Shown: piece after piece, positions 17,704 to 26,471 of the stretch | How positions within the stretch are numbered: the first letter of the stretch is position 1 | Layout of the letters: each line of letters opens with the position of its first letter | From: Polyangiaceae bacterium | GTDB lineage: Bacteria; Myxococcota_A; Polyangia; Polyangiales; Polyangiaceae | Assembly (NCBI GenBank): GCA_016715885.1 | Contig: JADJXL010000012.1 | Location: 27,812-91,811, forward strand | Reading direction: 5' to 3' | DNA length: 64,000 bases | The notes under the pieces: model-generated | Seen by the model: only the letters and a program-made list of their open reading frames with translations | Told to the model about the DNA's origin: nothing | The model's database searches: none | Translations under genes and position numbers: made by a program

Positions 17704-18947
17704 AAACGTCTCGACGGGGGCGGCGGAATGCTGGATGGCCGGGTCTTGCGGGCGGCAAATGCAGCTTCTCCTGCTTGCAGCAATCGAGCGAGCGATGCAG
17801 CCGGCTGGCGAATGCGCATGCCCAGTATGAGCGAGGCAATGACGAAGGGCTTGTAGCTGGCTTGCTTGTAGGTATTGATTCGAGCGTCCTCGAATACGTC
17901 TCGATCGACCTCACCGCGTTCGCACGATAGTCCCGACACATCAGCGGGCAAGCAATGCATGTAGAGGGCTTTGCGGCCGCTCGTGCGCTCCATGCGCGCC
18001 GCAGTGCACGTCCAATCGACGTGTTTTGCATTCTGCGCCAACGCTTCTGTTTCGAGCTCCTTTGTGTGGTCCATTCGCCCAGCGCGGAGTCGTTTCGTGC
18101 GCTCTTCCATGATTGCAAATGGTGCCCACGATTTCGGGTAAACGATGTCCGCTCCGTCGAAGGCATCGTCCATCGAATGGGTGACTTGCACCGAACCGCC
18201 ACTTTCAGCGGCGAATGCTTGCGCCTTTTCCAGCGGCAATTCGGCTAATTCGTAGCCGGGCGGATACGCCAGGCGAACGTGCATTCCAAACCTCGATAAC
18301 AGGCCAACGATGCCTTGCGGAACGCTCAGCGGTTTGCCATAACTTGGCGAATACGCCCAACTCATAGCGATTTTACGCCCGCGCAGGCCTGCCAGGCCCC
18401 CGAAAACATGCGCGAGATGACGCAAATCCGCGAGTGATTGCGTCGGGTGGTCCAAATCGCTCTGCAAATTGATGACGGACGGCCTACCCATGAGCGCGCC
18501 GGCGCGATGCGCTTCAGCCAGCGACGCCGCCACTTCCGTCATGTAGAAATGCCCCTCGCCAAGATACATGTCGTCACGAATGCCGAATACTTCGGTCAAG
18601 AAACCAATCATGGCAGCGGTTTCGCGGGTCGTTTCGCCATGCCCTATTTGACTCGTCGCTTCATCGAGCTCTTCGGTGGCCAGACCGAGCAGATTACACG
18701 CGGACTTGAATGCATAACGTGTTCGAGTGGACTTGTCGCGGAAGATGCTCATTCCCAGGCCGCGATCGAAAAAGCGTGTCGATATGCCCAATCTGACGAG
18801 GTCCTCCAGGATTTCGGAGGCCAAAAGCACCCATCGAATGGTGTCCTCGTCGTGATCCCACGTGGCAAGGAAATCACGCTTTTCGAGGCTACAGCCAATC
18901 TTTTGAATACGGTCGATTTTTTCTTGCACGTCGTCGAATACGTTCAT
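17700..18947 (-). CDS. ygeW: YgeW-type (knotted) carbamoyltransferase
   Basis: About 415 residues. The ATG at 18947 follows an AAGGA-like site; further upstream starts would only add residues overlapping ygeY. The carbamoyl-phosphate loop is intact (FRDKSTRTRYAFKSACNLLGL), with SDLDHPTQSLADL and MHCLPADVSG as in the ornithine/aspartate carbamoyltransferase superfamily. The lengthened segments resemble YgeW, whose substrate in E. coli has been uncertain. In a purine pathway it would run phosphorolytically, making carbamoyl phosphate from a ureido compound for the carbamate kinase of the plus arm. It is the last gene of the ygfK-ygeY-ygeW operon, 28 bp after ygeY. The Pro/Ser/Arg-rich C-terminal tail is unusual. 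Confidence 0.85.
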   Translation of the reverse strand: MNVFDDVQEKIDRIQKIGCSLEKRDFLATWDHDEDTIRWVLLASEILEDLVRLGISTRFFDRGLGMSIFRDKSTRTRYAFKSACNLLGLATEELDEATSQIGHGETTRETAAMIGFLTEVFGIRDDMYLGEGHFYMTEVAASLAEAHRAGALMGRPSVINLQSDLDHPTQSLADLRHLAHVFGGLAGLRGRKIAMSWAYSPSYGKPLSVPQGIVGLLSRFGMHVRLAYPPGYELAELPLEKAQAFAAESGGSVQVTHSMDDAFDGADIVYPKSWAPFAIMEERTKRLRAGRMDHTKELETEALAQNAKHVDWTCTAARMERTSGRKALYMHCLPADVSGLSCERGEVDRDVFEDARINTYKQASYKPFVIASLILGMRIRQPAASLARLLQAGEAAFAARKTRPSSIPPPPSRRF

Positions 18948-18975
18948 CACGATCCGTCCTTCCCCGCCTTGTTGC

Positions 18976-20196
18976 TCATCCGCGTGGTTCGGCCACGAAT
19001 GCGGCAGAAAATGCTGCATAAAACTTTGCAGCGATTGTCAAGTGATCGATGGGGCACTGATCCTCGGGCGTGTGGGCATGCACTTCGTTGCCCGGGCCGA
19101 ACCCGAGCGTCGGGATACCAAACATGCCCGCGGTGGCAATCCCGTTTGTCGAGAACGTCCATTTCCCAACGCCGGGCGTTTTCCCGAGCGCCCCTTGACC
19201 GGCCGCGAGGGCCGCTCGAATGGCGGGATGGTTTTCTTCGAGCAGCCACGTCGGGTAATATTTTCGTGTGGGATAGACGAGCCCGCGCCAGGTGGGACGC
19301 GAATAATCGAGCACGGAAAGCTCTGCGTTTGCTTGCATGACGGAGGGTAGCTTGGCAATTGCATCGAGCGCAATTTGTTCCGTTTCACCTTTGGTGAGCC
19401 GTCGGTCGAGATGAATCGTGCAGCTATCGGCAACGGCGCAAAGCGACGGTGATGTCGATCGGATCGCGGAAATCGTGACGGATCCTTTTCCGAGAAATGG
19501 GTCGGCGCCTCGAACGAGGTCATCATTGTGCCGAGCGATGTCTTCGATGATGGGCGCCATTTTGTAAATTGCATTGATGCCGCGTTCGGGCGCCGAACCG
19601 TGCGCGCTTCGGCCCTGCGTTCGCACTTCGACCTCCATGCGTCCGCGATGGCCGCGATATACGGCGAGGTTCGTCGCTTCGGTGCTGATGACGACGTCCG
19701 GCCGGAGCACGCCCTCGCGCAGGATGTATTGCCAGCACAATCCATCACAATCTTCCTCCATGACCGTGCCGGTTACCCAAAGCGAAACGCCATCCAAAAG
19801 GCCCAGTTCTTTGGCAATACGTGCGCCGTGTACGGCGGCGGCCATTCCCCCTTCCTGATCGCTCGCTCCTCGGCCAAAAATGATTCCGTTTTCAATGATG
19901 CCGGCATAGGGGTCGAATCGAAATGTCGAGCGGTCCCCGATGCCGACGGTATCGAGGTGAGCGTCCAAGGCGATGATGGTCTTTCCGGAACCTACTCGCC
20001 CGAGCACATTACCAAAACCATCGATTTTGACCTCGTCGAATCCGGCGCGCTCCATTTCTTCGGCGGCCCGACGTACGACACGTTCCTCGTCACCGCTCTC
20101 CGAGGGAATGGCAATCATATCACGAAGAAATTGCACCATGTCGTCGGTGTACTTATCGGCACGTTCGGCAATGGCGCTCGTCATGCTATTCGTCAT
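18976..20196 (-). CDS. ygeY: YgeY-like M20 family metallohydrolase
   Basis: About 406 residues; the start at 20196 overlaps the ygfK stop (ATGA). M20 metal-site motifs are present: ALDAHLDTVG, GRGASDQEGGMAAAV, VTGTVMEEDCDG (catalytic Glu and metal Glu), HGSAPERGIN in the dimerisation lid, and NEVHAHTPEDQCPID with the final metal histidine. The sequence IPSESGDEERVV..AAEEMERAGFDEV is typical of the YgeY/selenium-metabolism hydrolase group. M20 enzymes remove acyl, carbamoyl or amino-acid groups from small molecules. Here an intermediate of purine ring breakdown is the likely substrate by context. Translational coupling on both sides of the operon suggests fixed stoichiometry. Confidence 0.88.
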   Translation of the reverse strand: MTNSMTSAIAERADKYTDDMVQFLRDMIAIPSESGDEERVVRRAAEEMERAGFDEVKIDGFGNVLGRVGSGKTIIALDAHLDTVGIGDRSTFRFDPYAGIIENGIIFGRGASDQEGGMAAAVHGARIAKELGLLDGVSLWVTGTVMEEDCDGLCWQYILREGVLRPDVVISTEATNLAVYRGHRGRMEVEVRTQGRSAHGSAPERGINAIYKMAPIIEDIARHNDDLVRGADPFLGKGSVTISAIRSTSPSLCAVADSCTIHLDRRLTKGETEQIALDAIAKLPSVMQANAELSVLDYSRPTWRGLVYPTRKYYPTWLLEENHPAIRAALAAGQGALGKTPGVGKWTFSTNGIATAGMFGIPTLGFGPGNEVHAHTPEDQCPIDHLTIAAKFYAAFSAAFVAEPRG

Positions 20197-22247
20197 GCGT
20201 CCTTCTCCCAGAGACACGAAACCCAATTGACATCATTTTGCGACAATACGGCATTTCGGAGCAAGTTCAGGATCCCGTACCACGTCAAGTCCACTTCGCC
20301 AGCGGCAATTCCTTCGATGGTCCCTTCTGGATCGTGTTCGGAGAAAGTCACTCGAAATCCGTTGCCCTCGAAAAGTATCTTGCCGTGACGCGCTTCCAAG
20401 CGAAAGGCGGCGTCATCGAAACGCCCTAGAACGAGGTCGCGCTCCGCGGAGCGCTCGACATAGACCCCGTCCCCGGTGCTCGCCGAAAACGATGCGATGC
20501 TGCCATAAAATCGAGGTTTCATGCGGTACGGGCCGCCGTCTTCGGGACAGAAAATGTCACAATTGCCGCATTCGTTGCAATGGTCCGCAAAGCATCCAAT
20601 CTGGTGTTTTTCGTCGAGGCGCAAGAGTCCCGAACGACGAAATACCCACGCCGTGCCTTCTCGATGGGCTTTGACGATGGGCAATTCAGTGTGACCCGCG
20701 GCGAGCGTGAAATTGGCATCGTTGGGACAAACGGGAATGCATTTGTCGCATGTAATGCAATCGAAGAGATGAAGCTTCGTGCCGAGCTTTTTCGGCGGTT
20801 TGTCATGGTGATTGCGATGGTAACGTCCGCTTGCGAGAATGCCTTCGGCATAACTTTGCGTATTTCGCCGCGCTGCCTCGCGGACCCAGCGGTCATATGC
20901 GTCACCGGAAGCGGCCAATAGATCACGTTTTTCGTCGAGGGCTCGGGCGCATCGAGCTTCCGTGTCGGCATCGAGCGCCAGCGCGGCAAGCGCAGCGCGG
21001 CCATGCCCGTGGGCACGAATGATCCAATCGCCACGTGTGGCAGCACCGACGGCGTCCATGCGTCGAAATAGCTCCTCGAAGTACCGGTGCGCTCGACCAT
21101 ATCCACCTGGCTTCAGCCAATCGGTGCACACGGTGACGGGAGCAAAATCGAGCGCCACGGCGTCGGCGAAATTCGACCAATCGATTCCGGCAGAAAACGA
21201 AATGGGCAAATTCATGCCGACTGCTTCGCGAATACGTGCGGAAAGGCGTACGGCGAGCACGTGCAGCGGAGGCCCGGAAAGGTACGCTTCGGGAATGTCC
21301 TTCGGGAAAAATGCGCGCGTGTTTTTCACGACGAGCGTGTTGGTCAACTTGATACCGAATCCAAGCCCTCGCGCAGCCGCTTCATTCGACAGACGCCCAA
21401 TCATCGACACAACGTCGTCCCATTTTGCATCGCTATCGAAAGCTGCGTCCGGAACCTCGACATCATGATAGCCGAGCTCTCCGTGCAATAGCCGGAGCAA
21501 TTCGTTTTTGCCGAGAAGTGTCGGATTCAATTTGATCGTGACAGCCAGTCCATATTCGCTCATGATCAGCTGCGCGATGCGCTCGATTTGTCCCGGGGGA
21601 CAGCCGTGAAATGTCGATAGGGTAATGCCCGCAGCCAGGCGCGAAGGAACATCGACGTCACGATAACGCTGCAATTCGCGCGGAATCTCGTGCCGCAGTT
21701 TGTCGATGACGGGGCTTGCGTCGCACATGCGTCGCAAAAATCCATCGACCTTTTCGCTTTCTATACCTGCGAGATCGTACCCAATGCTCGCTTCGAAGAG
21801 GACGCCTCGCACCGGCTGCGCAATCTTGGCGATACCGCTTTCTGCTAGAATTGCGATGGCCAGCGCAGCTTTTGCGTATTCCTCGAGCGACTCGGCAATA
21901 CGCAGCTCTTGCGACCATTCGACGTTGTATCCCACCGTCGTCATATCGATGCAGGGTCGAGGAATGTCGAGATCGTCCTTGACTTGCACCGTTTTTAGCT
22001 CGATGACGCGTCCGCCCGCGAGGTACGACAGGACGATATTCGGCGCGAGCTGGGTATGCGGTCCCGCGGCGGGCCCAAGGGGCACGGGCGCTCGCTGACC
22101 GTGGATGATGGCTTCGAGGTTGCGATGGCCGGTGGACACGAAGAACTTGCGCGACGGCAGATCAAAAATACTCTGCCGCGTGTCCATCTCGCGGAACATG
22201 CGGCGCAAAAGTGCCGGAAAGGGATAGGGTCGCAGGTTCGTCGTCAA
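20193..22247 (-). CDS. ygfK: YgfK-like oxidoreductase, short form without the NAD(P)H flavoprotein domain
   Basis: About 684 residues from a TTG at 22247 (Met-TTNLRPYPFPALL), chosen because homologues begin with a similar RPIPFEELL stretch; an upstream GTG at 22337 would add 30 unlike residues and lie inside a palindrome. It has a DHOD-like TIM barrel (PVPLGPAAGPHTQLAPNI, GGRVIELKTVQ, STFHGCPPGQIERI, FSAGIDWSNFADAV), then two ferredoxin-type cysteine sets (CITCDKCIPVCP; CNECGNCDIFCP). E. coli YgfK is about 1,030 residues and has a GltD-like NAD(P)H domain between barrel and clusters; that domain is missing here. It may therefore exchange electrons with ferredoxin or with XdhD. It is the first gene of the minus arm. 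Confidence 0.85.
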   Translation of the reverse strand: MTTNLRPYPFPALLRRMFREMDTRQSIFDLPSRKFFVSTGHRNLEAIIHGQRAPVPLGPAAGPHTQLAPNIVLSYLAGGRVIELKTVQVKDDLDIPRPCIDMTTVGYNVEWSQELRIAESLEEYAKAALAIAILAESGIAKIAQPVRGVLFEASIGYDLAGIESEKVDGFLRRMCDASPVIDKLRHEIPRELQRYRDVDVPSRLAAGITLSTFHGCPPGQIERIAQLIMSEYGLAVTIKLNPTLLGKNELLRLLHGELGYHDVEVPDAAFDSDAKWDDVVSMIGRLSNEAAARGLGFGIKLTNTLVVKNTRAFFPKDIPEAYLSGPPLHVLAVRLSARIREAVGMNLPISFSAGIDWSNFADAVALDFAPVTVCTDWLKPGGYGRAHRYFEELFRRMDAVGAATRGDWIIRAHGHGRAALAALALDADTEARCARALDEKRDLLAASGDAYDRWVREAARRNTQSYAEGILASGRYHRNHHDKPPKKLGTKLHLFDCITCDKCIPVCPNDANFTLAAGHTELPIVKAHREGTAWVFRRSGLLRLDEKHQIGCFADHCNECGNCDIFCPEDGGPYRMKPRFYGSIASFSASTGDGVYVERSAERDLVLGRFDDAAFRLEARHGKILFEGNGFRVTFSEHDPEGTIEGIAAGEVDLTWYGILNLLRNAVLSQNDVNWVSCLWEKDA

Positions 22248-22329
22248 GCTTGCACCGTCATTGGCGAGAGTTGGTCGTAACTTGCAGCAAAGCGTGTGCC
22301 ACGAGTCGGCAAGACGTGGCACACTCGAT

Positions 22330-22344
22330 AATATCACAGATATT
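22330..22344. promoter_or_regulatory. Perfect 6-3-6 palindrome upstream of ygfK, candidate operator
   Basis: AATATCACAGATATT is a perfect inverted repeat (arms AATATC and GATATT) in an unusually AT-rich patch between the divergent ygfK operon and the secreted-protein gene at 22365. It lies about 83 bp upstream of the preferred ygfK start and 21 bp upstream of the other gene. A repressor or activator site for one or both genes is inferred; the binding family is not known. Confidence 0.4.
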
Positions 22345-22364
22345 GTCTAGAATGTGATCAACGC

Positions 22365-23441
22365 ATGCTTTTCGCCCGTGCACTTGGCCTGCTTCCGCTC
22401 ATTTTCGTGGCGCTTTGCGCCGCGCGCGCATCGGAAGTGTACGGTGCTGAGGCTGTGGCGCTACGTTGGTCCGCGCCTGCGGATTGTCCAACGGGCGCGG
22501 ACGTGCTCGGCGAGGTGAACCGGCTGCTCGGTCCGCGAGCGTCGTCGAATGAAGCGTCGCTCGAGGTCGTTGCGGAAGTACAACGAAAGGATGACGGGAC
22601 GTACCTGGTTCGTCTTGAAATACCAGGAGAAGATGGGCCACGTTCACGCGAAGTCAGCGCCGTTTCGTGTGCGGCGCTGGGCCAAGCGGCAGCGCTCATT
22701 CTTGCGATGATGGTGGATTCCGAAGCGGCTTTGGCGGCAGAGCCTGCACCTGGTCCAGGACAAACCCTGCCGGAACAAAGTCCACCCGGACAAACCCCTC
22801 CGCAGCCAAGCGAGCCGAAGCAAATTTCGGAAGCGCCGCGTCCATCACAGCCGATTCCTTCGACGCCACCATCGCCCGTACGTTCCATACCGTCATCACC
22901 TGCGCCAAAACCTGGATATCGTTTCATTCGTCCGCCGATGGCATTATCGATTTATTCGCTTGGCGATATCGGTACACTTCCAAGTCCGTCATTCGGCGTT
23001 GGTGGAGCTTTCGTCGTTTTTCCGGGTCGCTCGAGAGTGGAGCTCGGCATTTCATATCTCCTGCCGCGCAAAACGACTTTTTCGTCGCTCTCGAGTGCGT
23101 GGGCGGATGTGGATCTCCTCCTTGGATATGCTTCGGCGGGCGTTGTTATCAAAGCTCACCCGAAGCTCGAGCTTGCACCGAAATTCCGATTCGAGTTGGG
23201 TGGTCTTCGAGCGGAAAGTTTTGGCGTTACGAATCCTGACAAAGCCTCCGCGATGCTCGTTGGAATGGGAATCGGAGGGCAGGGCTCCATGCGTTTGAGA
23301 CGTAACATCCATCTTGTGTTCGGGGTTGATGGTGTGCTGTACATTGCGTATCCACGATTCATTGTCACCGGACTTGGAGAAGCGCACACCCCGTCCCGCG
23401 TTGTAGGTCGCATTGCATTGGGGGGCGAGTGGCGCTTTTGA
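22365..23441 (+). CDS. Secreted protein of unknown function with Pro-rich linker and barrel-like C-terminus
   Basis: 358 residues. An N-terminal signal peptide (LLPLIFVALCAARASEVYGA) leads into a region of about 100 residues that starts with LRWSAPADCPTGADVLGEVNRLLG. This is followed by a Pro/Gln/Ser-rich linker (about 125-185) and a C-terminal part with glycine/aromatic strands (FGVGGAFVVFPG, VELGISYLLP, VFGVDGVLYIAYPRF, GRIALGGEWRF ending in Phe), as in outer-membrane barrels. I recognise this as a common layout among myxobacterial envelope proteins, but no function is known to me. It precedes the sigma-factor gene and overlaps its longest possible reading frame, so the three genes to 24918 may be one operon. 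Confidence 0.6.
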   Translation: MLFARALGLLPLIFVALCAARASEVYGAEAVALRWSAPADCPTGADVLGEVNRLLGPRASSNEASLEVVAEVQRKDDGTYLVRLEIPGEDGPRSREVSAVSCAALGQAAALILAMMVDSEAALAAEPAPGPGQTLPEQSPPGQTPPQPSEPKQISEAPRPSQPIPSTPPSPVRSIPSSPAPKPGYRFIRPPMALSIYSLGDIGTLPSPSFGVGGAFVVFPGRSRVELGISYLLPRKTTFSSLSSAWADVDLLLGYASAGVVIKAHPKLELAPKFRFELGGLRAESFGVTNPDKASAMLVGMGIGGQGSMRLRRNIHLVFGVDGVLYIAYPRFIVTGLGEAHTPSRVVGRIALGGEWRF

Positions 23442-23521
23442 TTTTTTTGTTCACGGATGCGCTGGCGTCCGGCCACTCAGGGGGATGCTTGGCACCGATT
23501 GCGTCCGTTCATGCAGCTCCG

Positions 23522-24115
23522 ATGGCGTCCGTTCCTTCTGACGGCAACGCTGCTGTGCGCGCGCAAACGTTGCAAGCAATACCGTCATTCGAGGTCATTT
23601 ATAACGAACATTTCGACCTTGTTTTTCGCAACATCCGACGCCTCGGGGTTCCGGAGACGCTGGTCGACGACGCCGTGCAAGAAGTATTTCTCGTCGTGTA
23701 TCGCCGCTTGGGTCAATTCGAAGGACGTTCGTCACTAAAAACCTGGATTTTTTCGATCGTCACACGCGTGGCGAGCGATCATCGACGTGCGATTCGACGT
23801 AAAAGTCCGCACACGCGAGGGCCGGATGCGGCGGTCGACGCGGACGACATTGCGGACGAAAAGGCGGAAGGACCGCACGAAAGAATGGAGCGGCTCGAGG
23901 GTGTGCGGTTGCTCCACCGATTGCTCGATGAGCTCGATGACGATAAACGCATCGTGCTGGTGCTGGCGGAGCTCGAATCGATGACGGTGCCCGAAATTGC
24001 CGATACGCTTGGGGAAAACGTGAATACGATTTACGCGCGACTTCGGGCGGCGCGGCGTGATTTCGAGCAAGCAGTGGCCCGTGAGCGGGCGCGCGACACA
24101 TGGAGGTTGCGATGA
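23522..24115 (+). CDS. ECF-type RNA polymerase sigma factor
   Basis: About 197 residues from an ATG at 23522; a GTG at 23429 would add 31 hydrophobic residues atypical of sigma factors. Region 2 is seen in YNEHFDLVFRNIRRLGVPE, DDAVQEVFLVVYRRLGQFEG and LKTWIFSIVTRVASDHRR. Region 4 is seen in DKRIVLVLAELESMTVPEIADTLGENVNTIYARLRAARRDF. The linker is short and charged, and region 3 is absent, as in the ECF group. It overlaps the downstream gene by ATGA, so that product is a likely membrane partner or anti-sigma factor. The signal sensed is unknown; an envelope function is suggested by the upstream secreted protein. Confidence 0.88.
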   Translation: MASVPSDGNAAVRAQTLQAIPSFEVIYNEHFDLVFRNIRRLGVPETLVDDAVQEVFLVVYRRLGQFEGRSSLKTWIFSIVTRVASDHRRAIRRKSPHTRGPDAAVDADDIADEKAEGPHERMERLEGVRLLHRLLDELDDDKRIVLVLAELESMTVPEIADTLGENVNTIYARLRAARRDFEQAVARERARDTWRLR

Positions 24116-24918
24116 ATGAGCTCGGGCCCGATGCGCGGGAAATTCTTCGAGAAGGACGCGATGGCGACAATCCTTCGCCGGCCGATCGCGCGCGAATCCA
24201 TTCGGCATTGATGGCAGCCATCGTTGCGGGCGCGGCAGAAGCGGCTGCGGGGCAAGCAAGTACGACTGCGGCGAATGCGGCCGATGACGTAGGATTACCG
24301 GCTTCCGTGGGAGCAGCCAAACCCGTTGCGGTATCTATCGTTGGAAGTGCTTTTGCCAAGGGTATTTTTGTCGTGTTTGTGGGCGCAGCAGGAATTGGAG
24401 CAATGGTCGCGTGGCCGAAAGTGGGGGCTGTCAAGGCGCCGGTCACGCCGCAGGTCATGAGCAATGCGGCGGCATCGGTATCGACGGCCATTGAGATTCC
24501 ACCGCCTGCGGCGACGGCTGCTGAGCCCAGCGAAAAAATCGCAGATATTCCGGAGGTAATGGTGACTGCCGAATTGCCTCAAAAGGCGCCGCCTGCTCGA
24601 CCGGCCGCTTCTATTACACCGTCGCGAACGAATGAAGAGACGGCCGATTCGCTCATTGCCGAGACGCAACGATTGCGAGAGGCGCATGGGGCGCTGCAGA
24701 GTGGGGATGCGGAAAAAGCTTTGGCGTTGTTATCGGAACAAAAGGCGGAAGTCGAGGGGCAAAAATTACGTGAAGAAAGGGCAGCAGCCCGTGTGCTCGC
24801 GCTATGCAAGCTCGGGCGCGTGGATGAGGCGAATGCCGAAGCCGCGGCATTTTTGGCGCAGAATCCGCGTTCTCCACTAGCTGCGCGTGTGCGCAAAGCG
24901 TGCCCGACGACGCGATGA
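24112..24918 (+). CDS. Single-pass membrane protein coupled to the sigma factor, candidate anti-sigma factor
   Basis: 268 residues from the ATG at 24112, which overlaps the sigma-factor stop. An N-terminal soluble segment (about 1-75) precedes one transmembrane helix (GSAFAKGIFVVFVGAAGIGAMVAW). After this come an Ala/Pro-rich linker and a C-terminal alpha-helical segment (ETQRLREAHGALQSGDAEKALALL...) that looks like a tetratricopeptide-type repeat. No zinc-binding ZAS motif (HxxxCxxC) is visible, so it is not a standard ZAS anti-sigma. Operon position and topology make it the probable regulator of the ECF factor, a common myxobacterial arrangement, but this is inference. Confidence 0.6.
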   Translation: MNELGPDAREILREGRDGDNPSPADRARIHSALMAAIVAGAAEAAAGQASTTAANAADDVGLPASVGAAKPVAVSIVGSAFAKGIFVVFVGAAGIGAMVAWPKVGAVKAPVTPQVMSNAAASVSTAIEIPPPAATAAEPSEKIADIPEVMVTAELPQKAPPARPAASITPSRTNEETADSLIAETQRLREAHGALQSGDAEKALALLSEQKAEVEGQKLREERAAARVLALCKLGRVDEANAEAAAFLAQNPRSPLAARVRKACPTTR

Positions 24919-25013
24919 CGATTTTTTCACGGACCGGCTGAATGCCGGCCACTCAAGCGTAGGTAGCAGACTACGCGTCGCCGGACGGCTGACGCGGAAA
25001 GGAAATGCTTGTC

Positions 25014-26456
25014 ATGACGAACATGCGTAACTTCATTCTTGCGGCGCTCTTTCCCGTTGGCGCAATGCTCGCGCTCACCGCATGCATCGAGCCTGTGATC
25101 ATTGGTGGCAACAACAATGGAGGCAACGGCAGTGGCGGTGCTGTCTGCATGGCCGATTCGGATTGCGATGCTGGACAAGTGTGCATCAATGGTGCCTGTT
25201 CACCGGGGAACAACACCTGCAATGGCCAACCAAGCCCATTGAGCTGCACGCAGACCGGTTGCGCGCCGGGGCAAGTCTGCGTGCCGGACCCGGATCCCAA
25301 CGCGTGTTATCCGTCGAGCTGCGGCTGTGATCCGGCGACGGGCACCTGGGCTTGTACGGCAGATTGTGGCCAGGGCAGCCATTGCGTTCCTTCTCAGCAG
25401 TGTGGCCCGAATGCAGCGTGCCCGCCGAACATGTATTGCGACGCCGCCGGCATGTGCGTGCCCGTTTGCGCCGGAACGCCCGAAATGTGCAATGGCGTCG
25501 ACGACGATTGCGACGGACAAATCGACGAGCAGGACGATCCATCGTTGCCGCTCTGCCCGGATGGTTCCGTCTGCGTCATGGGTCAATGCGGTGGCGGTAA
25601 TTGGCCGTGCCAAGCGGATTCCGATTGCGGCCCCAACCAGCTTTGCATCAACGGAATGTGCGGTGGTGGCCCCGCAACGGAAATTTGCAATGGTCTCGAC
25701 GACGACGGCAATGGCCAGGTCGACGATGGTTCCGGTGCAATCTGTGCCGACGGTACGGTGTGCGTGAATGGCCAATGCGGTGGTCAACCGCAGATGTGTG
25801 GCCCGAACACGCCGTGTCCGCCGGGCCAGGTCTGCACGCCGAACGGAGTATGTACACCAGGCGGTTGCCAACCGGTGATGGAAGTATGCAATGGCTTCGA
25901 CGATGACTGTGACGGGCTCATCGACGACGGCACCGGCTCGGTTTGCCCCGACGGCACGCCTTGCATGAATGGTCAATGCGGCGGTCAACCGCAGATGTGC
26001 GGTCCGAATACACCCTGTCCGGCGGGTCAAGTTTGCAACCCGAACGGCGTTTGCTCTCCGGCGGGCTGCCTACCCAAGCCGGAAGTTTGCAATGGCGTCG
26101 ATGACGATTGCAATGGCAATGTCGACGACGGTTCCGGCGCCGTTTGTCCGGACGGAACGCTTTGCACGATGGGACAATGCGGCGGCCAACAGCAAATGTG
26201 CGGCCCGAATACACCCTGTCCCGCGGGTCAAGTTTGCTCGCCGAATGGTGTGTGTGTCTCTGGCGGCTGCCAACCAAAGCCCGAACTCTGCAATGGCATC
26301 GACGACGATTGCGATGGCCAGGTCGACGAGAAGACGGCCGGCGCGATCTTGTGTCCGCAAGGCACGTGCCTGAATGGTCAATGCCTGACCATCCAATGCA
26401 ACAGCAACGCCAATTGCCCCGCAGGGACGGCGTGCATCAACGGCATCTGCATGTGA
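25014..26456 (+). CDS. Cys/Asp-rich repeat lipoprotein (MopE-like metal-binding motifs)
   Basis: About 480 residues. The ATG at 25014 is about 10 bases after an AAGGA site; ATGs at 25005 and 25023 are alternatives. The signal peptide ends in a lipobox (ALTAC), so it is a lipoprotein. The rest is a chain of cysteine-rich modules. Each has a CxxGQVC.. type knot followed by a CNGxDDDCDGxxD motif, like the putative metal-binding (MopE-type) motif of delta-proteobacterial surface proteins. The Asp-rich loops suggest calcium binding. Three modules of 67 residues near the C-terminus are nearly identical. Surface display and adhesion or matrix roles are inferred. A strong terminator follows. Confidence 0.8.
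   Translation: MTNMRNFILAALFPVGAMLALTACIEPVIIGGNNNGGNGSGGAVCMADSDCDAGQVCINGACSPGNNTCNGQPSPLSCTQTGCAPGQVCVPDPDPNACYPSSCGCDPATGTWACTADCGQGSHCVPSQQCGPNAACPPNMYCDAAGMCVPVCAGTPEMCNGVDDDCDGQIDEQDDPSLPLCPDGSVCVMGQCGGGNWPCQADSDCGPNQLCINGMCGGGPATEICNGLDDDGNGQVDDGSGAICADGTVCVNGQCGGQPQMCGPNTPCPPGQVCTPNGVCTPGGCQPVMEVCNGFDDDCDGLIDDGTGSVCPDGTPCMNGQCGGQPQMCGPNTPCPAGQVCNPNGVCSPAGCLPKPEVCNGVDDDCNGNVDDGSGAVCPDGTLCTMGQCGGQQQMCGPNTPCPAGQVCSPNGVCVSGGCQPKPELCNGIDDDCDGQVDEKTAGAILCPQGTCLNGQCLTIQCNSNANCPAGTACINGICM
25792..26394 (+). repeat. Three tandem 201-bp repeats within the lipoprotein gene
   Basis: Units begin at about 25792, 25992 and 26193 (each opening QMCGPNTPCP) and have a 201-bp, 67-residue period. The reading frame is kept. 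Each encodes QMCGPNTPCPxGQVCxPNGVC, a GGC spacer, an E-x-CNGxDDDC loop and CPDG..C..GQCGGQ. The last unit diverges after DEKTAG. Copy-number change by slippage or recombination is possible. Confidence 0.8.
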
Positions 26457-26471
26457 TTCGGTAGGCACGAA

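Noticed and set aside
25792..26394. Tandem repeats considered as CRISPR or mobile repeats
   Set aside because: They are long in-frame protein modules with conserved Cys/Asp positions, so they are internal gene duplication.
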